From contig CAJXUC010000003.1 of NCBI GenBank assembly GCA_913061315.1, positions 1-64,000 on the forward strand: a stretch of 64,000 nucleotides of DNA, read 5' to 3'. Both the position numbers and the translations under genes were made by a program. The notes beneath the pieces are model-generated. The model was not told where the DNA came from. It saw only the letters and a program-made list of their open reading frames with translations, and made no database searches. Numbering within the stretch: the first letter of the stretch is position 1; every line of letters begins with the position of its first letter. Positions 26,975-36,865 of this stretch are shown here, in pieces. This stretch comes from an uncultured Gammaproteobacteria bacterium (GTDB lineage: Bacteria > Pseudomonadota > Gammaproteobacteria > GCA-001735895).

Positions 26975-27574
26975 ATGTCCTCCTCTCCTTCACTAGAAGC
27001 GTTAATTAATGCCCTTAAATGTTTGCCAGGCGTCGGTCAGAAATCAGCTCAACGCATGGCTTTATACTTAATAGAGCGTGATCAAGAAGGCGCCAGAAGA
27101 TTAGCTGATGCAACCTTGAATGCATTGGATAAAGTAGGCCATTGCCACCGCTGTCGTAACTTTGCTGATACTGACGTATGTGATATCTGTAACCGTCCTA
27201 GTCGAAATTCGAGCATTGTATGTGTCGTCGAAAGCCCTGCTGATGTGTTAGCCATCGAAGCGTCTGGGGCTTATCAAGGCGGTTATTTTGTATTGTTAGG
27301 TCGGTTGTCGCCGTTGGATGGGGTTGGCCCAGATCAGCTAGGCATTGAACAACTAGAGCAACGATTGCAGGAAGGAGGCGTAAGTGAAGTGATATTAGCA
27401 ACGAGCGCGACAATAGAAGGAGATATTACCGCGCAATTTATTGCTGATGTGGCACACAAATATAACATCGAAACTAGCCGGTTAGCGCGCGGTATTCCTT
27501 TGGGTGGTGAGCTTGAATTTGTCGATAGTGGCACCTTGTCACGCGCGTTGTCAGGTCGGCAGCAATATGACTAA
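26975..27574 (+). CDS. recR: Recombination mediator protein RecR
   Basis: 199-residue RecFOR-pathway protein that helps load RecA onto gapped DNA. N-terminal helix-hairpin-helix (ALKCLPGVGQKSAQRMALYL), a four-Cys zinc finger (CHRCRNFADTDVCDIC, near 57-72), a Toprim domain (IVCVVESPADVLAIEASGAY and on) and a C-terminal Walker-B-like part (TSRLARGIPLGGELEFVD). Eight bases after ybaB, so the same transcript. Normal length. Confidence 0.96.
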   Translation: MSSSPSLEALINALKCLPGVGQKSAQRMALYLIERDQEGARRLADATLNALDKVGHCHRCRNFADTDVCDICNRPSRNSSIVCVVESPADVLAIEASGAYQGGYFVLLGRLSPLDGVGPDQLGIEQLEQRLQEGGVSEVILATSATIEGDITAQFIADVAHKYNIETSRLARGIPLGGELEFVDSGTLSRALSGRQQYD

Positions 27575-27622
27575 AGTATTACTTGAAACTAAGAAACACA
27601 ATCGCGACTTAGGGAACAAATA

Positions 27623-27964
27623 ATGAGTGAAACTATATTCAGTAAAATCATCAATCGAGAGTTATCCGCTGACATTGTCTATGAAGACGATGATATTCTT
27701 GCTTTTCGTGATATTAGCCCTCAGGCCCCTGTTCATGTTTTGGTGATTCCAAAAGTTAAGATTGCAACGGTAAATGATATCCAACCCGTTCACGCTGAAT
27801 TGATTGGCAATATGGTGTTGGTGGCACAAAAGATCGCACGACAGGAGGGTATTGATGAGGATGGTTACCGGCTAGTAATAAATTGCAACCAACATGGTGG
27901 GCAGGAGGTTTACCATATACACCTTCACCTTATGGGTGGGCATCAGTTAGGTGGCCTTTCATAA
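27623..27964 (+). CDS. hinT: HIT-family purine nucleoside phosphoramidase
   Basis: 113-residue HinT-type hydrolase, which cleaves AMP-lysine and related phosphoramidates. N-terminal SETIFSKIINRELSADIVYE, substrate-binding DISPQAPVHVLVIPK, and the histidine triad VYHIHLHLMGG near 97-107 with the active-site His. Bacterial HinT length. Convergent with rsgA. Confidence 0.95.
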   Translation: MSETIFSKIINRELSADIVYEDDDILAFRDISPQAPVHVLVIPKVKIATVNDIQPVHAELIGNMVLVAQKIARQEGIDEDGYRLVINCNQHGGQEVYHIHLHLMGGHQLGGLS

Positions 27965-28001
27965 GTTAAGCAAATGACTGACTTACTGATGTTGAGAGAT
28001 G

Positions 28002-28955
28002 TTAAAGCTTTTCAACTAATCGAAGGTAGTTTTGATATCTACTGTTAGCTATGTCGTTTTGCGACACCGCATCAACGACGGCACATTTTGGTTCATTGAT
28101 ATGCCGGCAATTGGCAAATCGGCAACGGTTTGACATCTGATTGATCTCTCTAAATCCGGCGCTGACCGGCATTTTGTTGTCCAATACAGGGTTAAATCCA
28201 CGCACCCCAGGAGTATCAATCAAGTGACCACTGTTTGGCAGATGATACAGGCGGCTAGTCCGGGTGGTATGTCTACCTTCCTCATTCGCTTCTGAAATCT
28301 CACATATTTTGACATCAATCTCAGGCAGTAGTGCCTTTGTAATGGAGGACTTACCTACGCCCGAAACACCGCTTAAAACTGAAGTATTGTTATCAAGTAA
28401 GGTGCGCAACGGCTCCATTCCATTAATGGACTTCACACTAGCAAGTAATACGGTGTAACCAAGGGGTTCATAGATTGCCTTAAGATCAAATGGATCGACA
28501 AACCCATCAGGCAGCATATCTGCTTTGTTTAAGACGATAACAACGTCAATATTTTGTTGCTCGGCAGATAATAGGTATTGATCGAGTAAAAATAAGTTCG
28601 GTGCGGGCTTAACTGCTAGACAAATCAACAGTTGACTGAGGTTTGCTGCGACTGATTTTAAATGCCCGAACCCATCAATTCTTTGCAACAGATTGTGTCT
28701 GGGCTGTATGGCGAGTAAGCGGAATTCTTTTTCTTTAATGCGTTCGTAAACAGCGATGTCACCACAAACGATTATGCCAATATTGGATTTTACGGCGCAA
28801 ATATGGAGGCTGCCATCAGGAGACTCTACGACTATTTTACCACCATGGTGTGAAATCACCAGTCCATGCATATGATTTTGGTTGTCAGAATTGATGGCGT
28901 CTTGGGTTGCTTGAATTCGTTTTTTTTGATGGTGACTGAGTCTTCGTTTAGCCAT
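28002..28955 (-). CDS. rsgA: Ribosome small-subunit-dependent GTPase A
   Basis: 317-residue circularly permuted GTPase acting late in 30S maturation. An N-terminal OB fold (about 35-95) is followed by the G domain in G4-G1-G3 order: VVIVLNKADML, then the P-loop SGVSGVGKSSI, then LIDTPGVRGF, and a C-terminal zinc-binding knuckle (RCRFANCRHINEPKCAV). A TTG four codons upstream opens the frame, but ATG at 28955 gives the usual N-terminus MAKRRLSHHQKKR. Divergent neighbourhood with orn, as in many gammaproteobacteria. Confidence 0.95.
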   Translation of the reverse strand: MAKRRLSHHQKKRIQATQDAINSDNQNHMHGLVISHHGGKIVVESPDGSLHICAVKSNIGIIVCGDIAVYERIKEKEFRLLAIQPRHNLLQRIDGFGHLKSVAANLSQLLICLAVKPAPNLFLLDQYLLSAEQQNIDVVIVLNKADMLPDGFVDPFDLKAIYEPLGYTVLLASVKSINGMEPLRTLLDNNTSVLSGVSGVGKSSITKALLPEIDVKICEISEANEEGRHTTRTSRLYHLPNSGHLIDTPGVRGFNPVLDNKMPVSAGFREINQMSNRCRFANCRHINEPKCAVVDAVSQNDIANSRYQNYLRLVEKL

Positions 28956-29000
28956 CGATGTATCCAAAGGTCATGCCGTATAGGACCAAATAAACTATTG

Positions 29001-29336
29001 TCATATTAATGAAGTGTCGATTTTCGCAGCGCAAATAAAGTCATTGATAGATAAACCGTTAACAGAATGAGTAGTGAAGCTGAGAATGCAATGTCGATAT
29101 GTCACCGTCATATCGGGGTGATGATCGTTTTGATGTGCTATCCAAGCACATGAATTAGCAAAAGCCATTGTTTGATAATAGTTTTTAAACTCAAAGTTTC
29201 GGGTGATGGTTTGGTTGGGACTGTCTAAAATCCAATCGTCATCAATTGCAGTTAGCCATTCAAAGGCTTCTTGCGAAGTCAGTTTCGGTGCTAGATCAGG
29301 ATTGTTACTACATGTTTCGTTGATGATGTTACGCAA
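29001..29336 (-). CDS. phhB: 4a-hydroxytetrahydrobiopterin dehydratase (pterin carbinolamine dehydratase)
   Basis: 111-residue PCD/DCoH family enzyme that recycles the pterin cofactor used by phenylalanine hydroxylase or acts on molybdopterin-type pterins. The active-site block AHQNDHHPDMTVTYRHCILS then TTHSVNGLSINDFICAAKID is the family signature with its histidines. The first codon is a TTG with no clear Shine-Dalgarno; no ATG lies near the N-terminus. No phenylalanine hydroxylase gene is adjacent. It lies 45 bases upstream of rsgA on the same strand, so they may be cotranscribed. Confidence 0.9.
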   Translation of the reverse strand: MRNIINETCSNNPDLAPKLTSQEAFEWLTAIDDDWILDSPNQTITRNFEFKNYYQTMAFANSCAWIAHQNDHHPDMTVTYRHCILSFTTHSVNGLSINDFICAAKIDTSLI

Positions 29337-29505
29337 TTTAAAAGCTCTGTTGCTAAAGTGTAAGGGTACTATAATGCATTGATTTAGTTTTCAGTTCAAA
29401 GTCGAGATATTTCATTTTAAAGAGAGCATGCTTAAACCAATCAAGCTAAATCTTGTTATAGTTTACCTCAAAATTTTAAAGCTAAAAGCACATTATGGAG
29501 TTGGT

Positions 29506-30051
29506 ATGACAATTGATGAAAATAACTTGATATGGATCGATTTAGAAATGACTGGTCTTGAGCCTCAAACGGATCAAATTATAGAAATAGCTACTGTAGT
29601 AACGAATAAAAACTTGGAAATCTTAGCTCAGGGTCCTGTCATTGCAATTCAACAACCGTTTTCAGTGATGAATGCGATGGATGAATGGAATACGTCGCAT
29701 CATGGCGATTCAGGATTAACGCAACGCGTCTTAAACAGTAAAGACACAATCGGTACTGCGGAGGAAGAAACTTTACATTTTTTGGCAAAATATGTAGTGC
29801 CAGGGAAGTCTCCAATGTGTGGTAACAGTATTTGTCAAGATAGGCGTTTCATGGCCCGTTTAATGCCCGAATTAGAGGGTTTTTTTCATTATAGGAATCT
29901 TGATGTTAGTACCCTTAAAGAGTTGGCGCGATTGTGGAAATCAGAAATAGTCTCAGGTTTTACTAAAAAAGGTGCTCACCTAGCCTTAGACGATATTTTA
30001 GAGTCAATAGAAGAACTGAAATATTACCGAGAGCATTTTATACAGAACTAG
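29506..30051 (+). CDS. orn: Oligoribonuclease
   Basis: 181-residue DEDDh 3'-5' exoribonuclease that degrades short oligonucleotides, including the linear dinucleotides from cyclic-di-GMP turnover. [20 protein letters not shown] (ExoI), [20 protein letters not shown] (ExoII), [17 protein letters not shown] and [20 protein letters not shown] (ExoIII) are near-identical to E. coli Orn. The frame opens 26 codons upstream, but ATG at 29506 has a GGAG Shine-Dalgarno and the conserved N-terminus ([10 protein letters not shown]). Confidence 0.96.
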   Translation: MTIDENNLIWIDLEMTGLEPQTDQIIEIATVVTNKNLEILAQGPVIAIQQPFSVMNAMDEWNTSHHGDSGLTQRVLNSKDTIGTAEEETLHFLAKYVVPGKSPMCGNSICQDRRFMARLMPELEGFFHYRNLDVSTLKELARLWKSEIVSGFTKKGAHLALDDILESIEELKYYREHFIQN

Positions 30052-30165
30052 ACTACAAATTTGTGGTGATTACTTTTAAAATGGAAAGTTGAGTTTAATT
30101 GGTGCGATGTTGAAATAAATACTCACTTTTATTTGAGTTACTTTTAGATAAGTGATTAACCAGTT

Positions 30166-30192
30166 TAAAGAAATTCATACAACAGCCGATGA
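30166..30192 (+). promoter_or_regulatory. Sigma-28 (FliA) type promoter for motAB
   Basis: TAAAGAAA (30166-30173), an 11-base spacer, then GCCGATGA (30185-30192). The flagellar sigma-28 consensus is TAAAGTTT-N11-GCCGATAA, so the -10 matches 7 of 8, the -35 keeps TAAAG, and the spacer is exact. The -10 ends 50 bases before the motA ATG. Confidence 0.82.
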
Positions 30193-30241
30193 TTATTTGA
30201 CTATATAACATTCACTATTAAACATTGGCTCAGGTAGAAAT

Positions 30242-31015
30242 ATGGATCTAGCTTCTCTTATAGGTATCATTTCTGGTGTAGGGCTCATCGTGTCTGCCAT
30301 TATCTCTGGCGGAGATGTGCACAACTTTTTAAATATCCCCGGTATTATGATTGTGGTCGGGGGCACAATGGCTGCCACATTGCTGACCTTCCAATCGAAT
30401 GATGTACTGACCGCTTTTAAAAGCGCTTATTTCGTTTTCACCTCACCCAAGCAAGACTCACAGGAATTGATTAATATGATGGTCAAGCTAGGAACTGTGA
30501 GTCGTAACAAAGGGCTGCTCAGTTTAATGGACGTTAAAACAAATTCGCCATTTTTGAAACGGGTTTGTACCTTGATTGCTGATTCGGCTGATGAGGAAAC
30601 GTTGCGATCTGCGATGCGTACTGAAATTGACTCAATTCAAATGCGTCATTTCATAGTGCAAGACGTATTTAAGAAAATGGCCATGTACGCGCCTTCTTTT
30701 GGCATGTTAGGAACACTGATAGGGCTAATACAAATGCTGTCTTTACTCGCAAACCCTGAGACGTTGGGGCCTGCGATGGCGATTGCATTGCTCACCACTT
30801 TTTACGGTACTCTTTTAGCCACAGTAATATTTTTGCCGATCGCAGGCAAGTTAAGATCGAGGACTATGCTAGAGGTCATGAACTTTGAAATCATATTTCA
30901 GGGTGCTGTAAGTATTCTTCAGGATAATAACCCTCTCTCTGTTTATGAAAAGCTCTCATCATTTGTGCCGGCTAAAAAGCGTAAACCAATGCAACGATTG
31001 AAGGATCGAACCTAA
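30242..31015 (+). CDS. motA: Flagellar motor stator protein MotA/PomA
   Basis: 257-residue inner-membrane stator subunit. Four membrane segments are visible (about 5-20, 33-50, 150-170, 182-203), with the large cytoplasmic loop between the second and third. The conserved Pro/Gly-rich stretch APSFGMLGTLIGLIQML and PAMAIALLTTFYGTLLA contain the ion-channel and torque residues. Length is nearer to PomA (about 254) than to E. coli MotA (295), so a sodium-driven stator is possible but not proven. The upstream sigma-28 promoter supports a flagellar role over TolQ/ExbB. Confidence 0.9.
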   Translation: MDLASLIGIISGVGLIVSAIISGGDVHNFLNIPGIMIVVGGTMAATLLTFQSNDVLTAFKSAYFVFTSPKQDSQELINMMVKLGTVSRNKGLLSLMDVKTNSPFLKRVCTLIADSADEETLRSAMRTEIDSIQMRHFIVQDVFKKMAMYAPSFGMLGTLIGLIQMLSLLANPETLGPAMAIALLTTFYGTLLATVIFLPIAGKLRSRTMLEVMNFEIIFQGAVSILQDNNPLSVYEKLSSFVPAKKRKPMQRLKDRT

Positions 31016-31016
31016 C

Positions 31017-31781
31017 ATGTCAACAAAATCCTTTATGCAAATAATTGATACAGATGACAGTGCGCGAGCTTGGATTGTTACCTTTGCTGACATGATGACA
31101 TTGATACTGGTTTTTTTTATCCTGCTATATACCTTGGCAGATTATGAAGATGCCGCTTATAGAAAGTTGGTCGCTAGCGTTCAAGTGCTGGATGGTGATG
31201 GTAATCAAATAAGTGTCATTGACTATGCAACTAAAAATGGCCGAAATCCGGAACCTCTCAAACCAATAGAGGAAATGCTTGGATTAAACCCGACTGAACA
31301 AGTGATCGAAAATCTACGGCCAGCGATTGTCGAGGAACTAGAGAGTATGATTGGTAATACTGACTTATCCGACAGTGTTGACCTAGCTTTCAATGCGGAT
31401 AAGGTAATGCTGCAAATTGACGGTCGATACCTGTTTCCATCTGGTAAAGCTGAGTTGAAAGACGGGGGTAGGGTTATCTTCTCGAACTTGGGTTATTTGT
31501 TTAGCCAATACGCAGATTATAAAATCGCAATTCGTGGGCATACTGATAACCTTACTATAGGGACGACACAGTTCCCCTCTAATTGGGAACTTTCTGCCAT
31601 AAGAGCAACTACCGTGCTGCGTTATTTTATTGGTTTAGGGATTGACCCAGAAAGAATGACGGCAACAGGGTATGCCGATTTTATTCCATTAGTAGATAAC
31701 GATACTATGGAGAATAGAGCTAAAAACCGAAGAGTTGAGTTTGTCTTAGAAAAAGAAAAAGATCGCTATCCCAAGATTTAA
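31017..31781 (+). CDS. motB: Flagellar motor stator protein MotB/PomB
   Basis: 254-residue stator partner that anchors MotA to peptidoglycan. One membrane helix with the ion-carrying Asp in WIVTFADMMTLILVFFILLY (near 26), then a linker and a C-terminal OmpA-type peptidoglycan-binding domain (about 125-250; IRGHTDNLTIG, NWELSAIRATTVLRYFIG, NRAKNRRVEFVL). Starts one base after motA ends. Shorter than E. coli MotB (308), similar in plan. Confidence 0.92.
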   Translation: MSTKSFMQIIDTDDSARAWIVTFADMMTLILVFFILLYTLADYEDAAYRKLVASVQVLDGDGNQISVIDYATKNGRNPEPLKPIEEMLGLNPTEQVIENLRPAIVEELESMIGNTDLSDSVDLAFNADKVMLQIDGRYLFPSGKAELKDGGRVIFSNLGYLFSQYADYKIAIRGHTDNLTIGTTQFPSNWELSAIRATTVLRYFIGLGIDPERMTATGYADFIPLVDNDTMENRAKNRRVEFVLEKEKDRYPKI

Positions 31782-32230
31782 TATGATTGTTGGTGGTCTT
31801 GATTAGATATTTAAATTGTATTTTTTACCTATCAATTGATATTCCTAATTATTGAATTCATTGTTTTAGATGTTATTTTAGCGGGTTAAACTCTCTTTTT
31901 TAATGATGACAGAGGTTAATGTGAAAATGTTGGGATTAACAACGCTTTTTTAACCAAGTTCAGCCTCAAGTAAAAGATTCTTGTATAAAACTAGTTCGAT
32001 TGTCATAAAGTAAAATTGGTGTGATTACGGTTATTGGCAGGAATCTTAATCTGTATTTTTTTAATACAGTTTGAAGTTAAAATAGTAGTGAAAAAATCGT
32101 ATACGTTACATGGTCAGATCTGGATTTAGATTGATTTTTTAACGTAATTCGGCCATTATTCTTTGATAATCAGCCAAGTCATTTAAATCAGCTGAAAAAT
32201 TGTTCACAGTCTATCAATTTGGAACTCACC
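31782..32230. other. Intergenic region upstream of lpxC
   Basis: About 450 AT-rich bases between motB and lpxC with no gene visible. In many gammaproteobacteria ftsZ precedes lpxC; it does not here, so lpxC needs its own promoter in this stretch. One clean hairpin is present, CTGTATT-5T-AATACAG (32051-32069). It is too weakly followed by T to be a confident terminator. Confidence 0.5.
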
Positions 32231-33142
32231 TTGATTAAACAACGTACCTTAAAGAATGTTATTCGCGCAATGGGTGTAGGGTTGCATACAGGAAAAAAAG
32301 TCTACTTGACCCTTCGTCCTGCCGCAATTGACTCAGGCATTAGATTTCGACGAATTGACCTTGAAGATCCCGTAGAAATATTGGCGCGTCCAGAAAAGGT
32401 TGGTGATACCAACCTGTCAACCACCTTAGTTGATGAGGGTGTTCGGATTTCGACAGTAGAACATTTGTTATCCGCAATTGCGGGTCTTGGAATTGATAAC
32501 GCTTATATAGACTTAAGTGCCGATGAAGTTCCCATTATGGATGGTAGTGCTGGTCCATTTGTTTTTTTAATTCAGTCAGCCGGCATTGTTGAACAAAATA
32601 AAGCCAAACGTTTCATTCGTATTAAGAAAACGGTCAGAGTCGAAGACGGTGATAAATGGGTAGAGTTTAACCCATTCAATGGCTTTAAGGTCAGCTTTGA
32701 AATTGACTTTGACCATCCACTATTTACACAGCAAAAACAAACTTGTAGCATCAATTTCTCAACGACTTCTTTTGTTAAAGAGGTTAGCAGGGCACGTACA
32801 TTTGGCTTTCAGAAGGATATTGAGTATTTACGTTCTAATAATTTAGCATTAGGCGGTAGCCAAGATAATGCCATCGTCTTAGATGACTACCGAGTGCTCA
32901 ACGAAGATGGTTTGAGATACGATAATGAATTTGTAAAACATAAAATCCTTGACTCAATTGGTGATCTTTATTTGTTAGGTCATAGCTTAATTGGTTCCTT
33001 TTCAGGCTATAAATCTGGACATGCTCTGAATAACAAGTTATTGCTCGCCTTGTTAGAGGATAAAGAAGCTTGGGAGGAAGTAACCTTTGATGATGCTTCT
33101 TCGGCTCCTATTTCATATGCTCAGCCTGTGGAAGCGAACTAG
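32231..33142 (+). CDS. lpxC: UDP-3-O-acyl-N-acetylglucosamine deacetylase (TTG start)
   Basis: 303-residue zinc deacetylase, the committed step of lipid A synthesis. [17 protein letters not shown], the zinc His in [24 protein letters not shown] and [18 protein letters not shown] (two further zinc ligands) follow E. coli LpxC closely. The N-terminus aligns from MIKQRTLKN, placing the start at TTG 32231, with GGA about 9 bases upstream; a second TTG at 32219 is also in frame but has no homologous residues after it. A TTG start for this tightly regulated enzyme is notable. Gram-negative outer membrane confirmed. Confidence 0.93.
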   Translation: MIKQRTLKNVIRAMGVGLHTGKKVYLTLRPAAIDSGIRFRRIDLEDPVEILARPEKVGDTNLSTTLVDEGVRISTVEHLLSAIAGLGIDNAYIDLSADEVPIMDGSAGPFVFLIQSAGIVEQNKAKRFIRIKKTVRVEDGDKWVEFNPFNGFKVSFEIDFDHPLFTQQKQTCSINFSTTSFVKEVSRARTFGFQKDIEYLRSNNLALGGSQDNAIVLDDYRVLNEDGLRYDNEFVKHKILDSIGDLYLLGHSLIGSFSGYKSGHALNNKLLLALLEDKEAWEEVTFDDASSAPISYAQPVEAN

Positions 33143-33149
33143 GTTTGTT

Positions 33150-34067
33150 ATGAACATTCTTTTTTTGTCATCTAAAAAAGGCAGGATTGTCAGTATTAAT
33201 TTGGCTAATGTCTTTCATGCTTTTTTGTTGGCAGTGATCGTTTTAGGCTTGCTTTTTGGTGCAGGTTATTGGGGTTTTACTCTAAATCCACCCCAGAATA
33301 ACCAAGCATTGATTGATGGTTGGAAGCAACAAATACACCAACACAAAGTAGGCCTTAAGCACTTAGCTCAAGAGTCAGAGGCTAATCTTGATGCTATGTC
33401 TTCCAGACTTGGTTTACTTCAAGCGCATGTCATGCGACTTGACGCGCTAGGTCGAAAGCTAACGCATATGGCAAGTATTGATGATGATGAATTCGATTTT
33501 AACAATATTCCAGCAATCGGTGGACCTGAAGAGTTTGCTGAGCCAAAATCATCAGAAATTTCGGAGTTATCATTGGCAATTCACCAGCTAGGACTCAATC
33601 TAGACAATCAAGAGAATCAACTAGAAGTGCTTGAGGATATAGTTATGAATGAGAATTTGCAAAAAGAAGTTCAACCTAGCGGACGTCCGATTTTAAAGGG
33701 CTGGCTATCTTCTTACTATGGCATGAGAACTCACCCTCTGAGTGGTAAAAAGGAAATGCACAAAGGCATAGATTTTGCTGGAAAAATGGGTGGCGAAGTT
33801 ATTGCTGTAGCGAAAGGCGTTGTGATTTATGTTGGTAAACACTACGGCTATGGCCATGTGATTGATATTGCTCACGGTAACGGATTTTCTACTCGATATG
33901 CCCATAATTCAAAAATTTTGGTGTCGGTTGGCGACACTGTCGAAAAAGGTTTTCAAATCGCTAAAATAGGTTCTTCTGGCCGCTCAACAGGGCCACATGT
34001 ACATTTTGAAGTGTTAAAGAATGGCAAGCAAGTTAATCCCGTCAAGTTTATAAACGCATCGAATTAG
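33150..34067 (+). CDS. Membrane-anchored M23-family metallopeptidase
   Basis: 305-residue peptidoglycan endopeptidase-like protein. A short cytoplasmic N-terminus, one membrane helix (about 20-40), a helical/coiled-coil periplasmic region (about 50-185) and a C-terminal LytM/M23 domain (about 195-300). Zinc ligands and catalytic residues are present: HKGIDFAG (H-x3-D) and GPHVHFEVL (H-x-H), so it should be active rather than a degenerate NlpD/EnvC-type activator. The frame opens 21 codons upstream inside lpxC; ATG at 33150 is preferred. Location between lpxC and secA is common in gammaproteobacteria. Confidence 0.9.
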   Translation: MNILFLSSKKGRIVSINLANVFHAFLLAVIVLGLLFGAGYWGFTLNPPQNNQALIDGWKQQIHQHKVGLKHLAQESEANLDAMSSRLGLLQAHVMRLDALGRKLTHMASIDDDEFDFNNIPAIGGPEEFAEPKSSEISELSLAIHQLGLNLDNQENQLEVLEDIVMNENLQKEVQPSGRPILKGWLSSYYGMRTHPLSGKKEMHKGIDFAGKMGGEVIAVAKGVVIYVGKHYGYGHVIDIAHGNGFSTRYAHNSKILVSVGDTVEKGFQIAKIGSSGRSTGPHVHFEVLKNGKQVNPVKFINASN

Positions 34068-34153
34068 TTTTGCGCTTAAATAATAAAACCGCGCTTGCTA
34101 TCTTAAAATAGCATTCACCTAACTTAACCCCGACTGTAGAATTTCCCAATCTA

Positions 34154-36853
34154 ATGTTGTCAAAATTATCAAGAAAAATATTCGGTAGCCGTAACGATCG
34201 AACTATTAAAAGCTTAAATCAACGCGTTAATAAAATAAATCAGTTAGAAGCTGATATAAAAGCGTTAGATGATGAACAGCTAACCCAAAAAACAGTCGAG
34301 TTCCGCCAGAGAATTGAAGCAGGCGAAACCCTCGATCAATTACTTGAAGAAGCTTTTGCTGTTTGTCGAGAAGCTTCCTCACGCGTTTTGGGCATGCGTC
34401 ATTATGATGTCCAATGTGTCGGTGCGATGATTTTGAATCAAAATCAAATTACCGAAATGCGCACGGGTGAAGGTAAAACATTGGTTGCAACACTGGCTGC
34501 TTATTTAAATTCGCTCGGTGGCAAAGGTGTTCATATCGTTACTGTGAATGATTATCTTGCAGAACGTGATTCAGCCTGGATGGGGCGCCTCTATAGTTTT
34601 TTGGGTCTCAGTGTTGGTGTTGTATTGAGTGAAATGGATTACGATGCCAAACGTTCAGCCTATCAGGCTGATATCACCTATGGCACGAATAATCAGTTTG
34701 GTTTTGATTATATGCATGACAATCTCAGCTTTACGCTTGAGGATCGAGTTCAGCGTGAACTCAACTTTGCAATCATTGACGAAGTTGACTCAATATTGAT
34801 TGATGAGGCCAGGACACCCTTGATTATTTCAGGACAGGCCAGCGATAGCTCAGAACTTTATACTCGAATCAATACCATTATTCCAAATCTAACTAAAGTA
34901 GAGGAAGAGAATGGACCTGGTGACTACACAATTGATGAAAAGTCTAAGCAAGTATTTTTAACCGAAGCAGGACATGATTCTGCCGAATTGTTAATGGTAA
35001 AAGCTGGATTGTTAGCTGAGGGTGAAAGTTTATACGATGCTGCCAATATCACTTTGGTTCACCATCTTAATGCTGGACTTCGAGCCCATGCTATCTTTGT
35101 AACAGACGTTGATTACATTATAAAAGATGGTCAGGTAGTTATTGTAGATGAATTTACTGGACGTACGATGTCTGGACGTCGATGGTCAGAAGGACTGCAT
35201 CAAGCAATTGAAGCCAAAGAAAACGTCAATATTCAAAACGAAAATCAAACGATTGCTTCAATTACTTTTCAAAATTATTTTCGTCTTTACGATAAATTAT
35301 CAGGCATGACGGGCACGGCTGACACAGAAGCTTTTGAATTTCAGCAAATCTATGGACTCGAAGTCGTTGTTGTACCTACCAATAAAAGTATGGTGCGAAA
35401 AGATATGGGAGACTTGATTTATTTAACAGCTAGAGAAAAGTATGACTCTATTATTGAAGATATTAAAGAATGCACTAAAAAGAACCAGCCCGTTTTAGTT
35501 GGCACAACCTCAGTAGAAACTTCCGAATACTTGTCTGATTTGCTCCAAAAAGAAAAAATTGACCACGAAATTTTAAACGCTAAGCAACATCAACGAGAAG
35601 CTGGAATTATCGCTGATGCCGGTCTTCCTGGTCAGGTTACAATTGCAACTAATATGGCTGGACGAGGCACAGATATTGTTCTTGGGGGTAATATCGAAGC
35701 TCACTTGAGTGAAATCGCAGAAGAAGATACTGAAAAGCGTGAACAATTAAACGAACAATGGCATTCACGTCATGCAGAAGTCATTGCAGCAGGTGGTTTA
35801 CATATCATCGGAACAGAGCGGCATGAGTCTAGACGAATTGATAACCAACTACGTGGGCGTTCAGGCCGGCAAGGTGACCCAGGCTCTACTCGATTTTATT
35901 TGTCTATGGAAGACACTTTAATGCGCATATTTGCTTCTGAAAAAGTAGCGGGTTTAATGCAAAAATTAGGTATGGAAGACGGCGAAGCAATTGAGCATCC
36001 GTGGGTTAGTAAAGCCATAGAAAATGCACAGCGTAAGGTCGAAGCCCATAACTTTGATATTCGAAAGCAACTACTTCAGTACGATGATGTCGCAAACGAT
36101 CAGCGTAAGGTGGTCTACCAACAAAGAGACGATTTACTCCAGGCTGAGAATATAGACGAAGCAATTAATTTTATGCGTTTGGATGTTATTGAAGGTGTCT
36201 TTCGAACCCATATAGCCCCCAATTCAATCGATGAGCAGTGGAAAATAGCTGATTTGGAGTTGTCGTTAAAAAATGAATTTGGCCTGGAGTTACCGATACA
36301 AAATTGGTTTGATGAAGACGAACAAATTACTGATACTATTATCTTTGATCGAATAATCGAGCATATGGAACAGGCCTATAGCGATAAGGTTAACGGCTTG
36401 GGCGAGGGTGTCTTTACTCGATATGAAAAAGAGCTTGTGTTGCATTTAACTGATCGTCAATGGAAAGAGCACTTAGCGGCGATGGATTATTTACGACAAG
36501 GAATCGGGTTACGAGGCTATGCACAGAAAAATCCAGTTCAGGAATATAAGCGTGAGTCTTTTGAGATGTTCACGGATATGCTTGATAATATTAAATATGA
36601 AGCAGTGCAGTATTTGACTCAAGTACAAATAAAAAGTGAGTCTGAAGTTGAGGCTTTAGAAAATCGCTCTACCGAAGATGAAAATATCAAAATGGAGCAC
36701 GCTTCAGCTAACAGTCTGTTAAGTAGTAAAAATGAATCTCCAGAAGATGAGCATCAACCCTATATTAGAAAAGAAAAGAAAATAGGTCGAAATGAGCCCT
36801 GTTGGTGTGACTCAGGGAAAAAGTTTAAACAATGTCACGGTAAACTAACTTAA
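34154..36853 (+). CDS. secA: Preprotein translocase ATPase SecA
   Basis: 899-residue motor of the Sec export pathway. Nucleotide-binding motifs are intact: [14 protein letters not shown] (Walker A, near 103), [17 protein letters not shown] (Walker B) and [11 protein letters not shown]; the helical scaffold and wing follow. The extreme C-terminus has the SecB- and zinc-binding tail [19 protein letters not shown]. Normal length (E. coli 901). Confidence 0.98.
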   Translation: MLSKLSRKIFGSRNDRTIKSLNQRVNKINQLEADIKALDDEQLTQKTVEFRQRIEAGETLDQLLEEAFAVCREASSRVLGMRHYDVQCVGAMILNQNQITEMRTGEGKTLVATLAAYLNSLGGKGVHIVTVNDYLAERDSAWMGRLYSFLGLSVGVVLSEMDYDAKRSAYQADITYGTNNQFGFDYMHDNLSFTLEDRVQRELNFAIIDEVDSILIDEARTPLIISGQASDSSELYTRINTIIPNLTKVEEENGPGDYTIDEKSKQVFLTEAGHDSAELLMVKAGLLAEGESLYDAANITLVHHLNAGLRAHAIFVTDVDYIIKDGQVVIVDEFTGRTMSGRRWSEGLHQAIEAKENVNIQNENQTIASITFQNYFRLYDKLSGMTGTADTEAFEFQQIYGLEVVVVPTNKSMVRKDMGDLIYLTAREKYDSIIEDIKECTKKNQPVLVGTTSVETSEYLSDLLQKEKIDHEILNAKQHQREAGIIADAGLPGQVTIATNMAGRGTDIVLGGNIEAHLSEIAEEDTEKREQLNEQWHSRHAEVIAAGGLHIIGTERHESRRIDNQLRGRSGRQGDPGSTRFYLSMEDTLMRIFASEKVAGLMQKLGMEDGEAIEHPWVSKAIENAQRKVEAHNFDIRKQLLQYDDVANDQRKVVYQQRDDLLQAENIDEAINFMRLDVIEGVFRTHIAPNSIDEQWKIADLELSLKNEFGLELPIQNWFDEDEQITDTIIFDRIIEHMEQAYSDKVNGLGEGVFTRYEKELVLHLTDRQWKEHLAAMDYLRQGIGLRGYAQKNPVQEYKRESFEMFTDMLDNIKYEAVQYLTQVQIKSESEVEALENRSTEDENIKMEHASANSLLSSKNESPEDEHQPYIRKEKKIGRNEPCWCDSGKKFKQCHGKLT

Positions 36854-36865
36854 ATTGGGTCAAAT

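Noticed and set aside
30242..31781. motAB as TolQ/TolR or ExbB/ExbD
   Set aside because: The second protein has the MotB plug-type TFADMMTL helix and a full OmpA peptidoglycan-binding domain, and a sigma-28 promoter precedes the pair.
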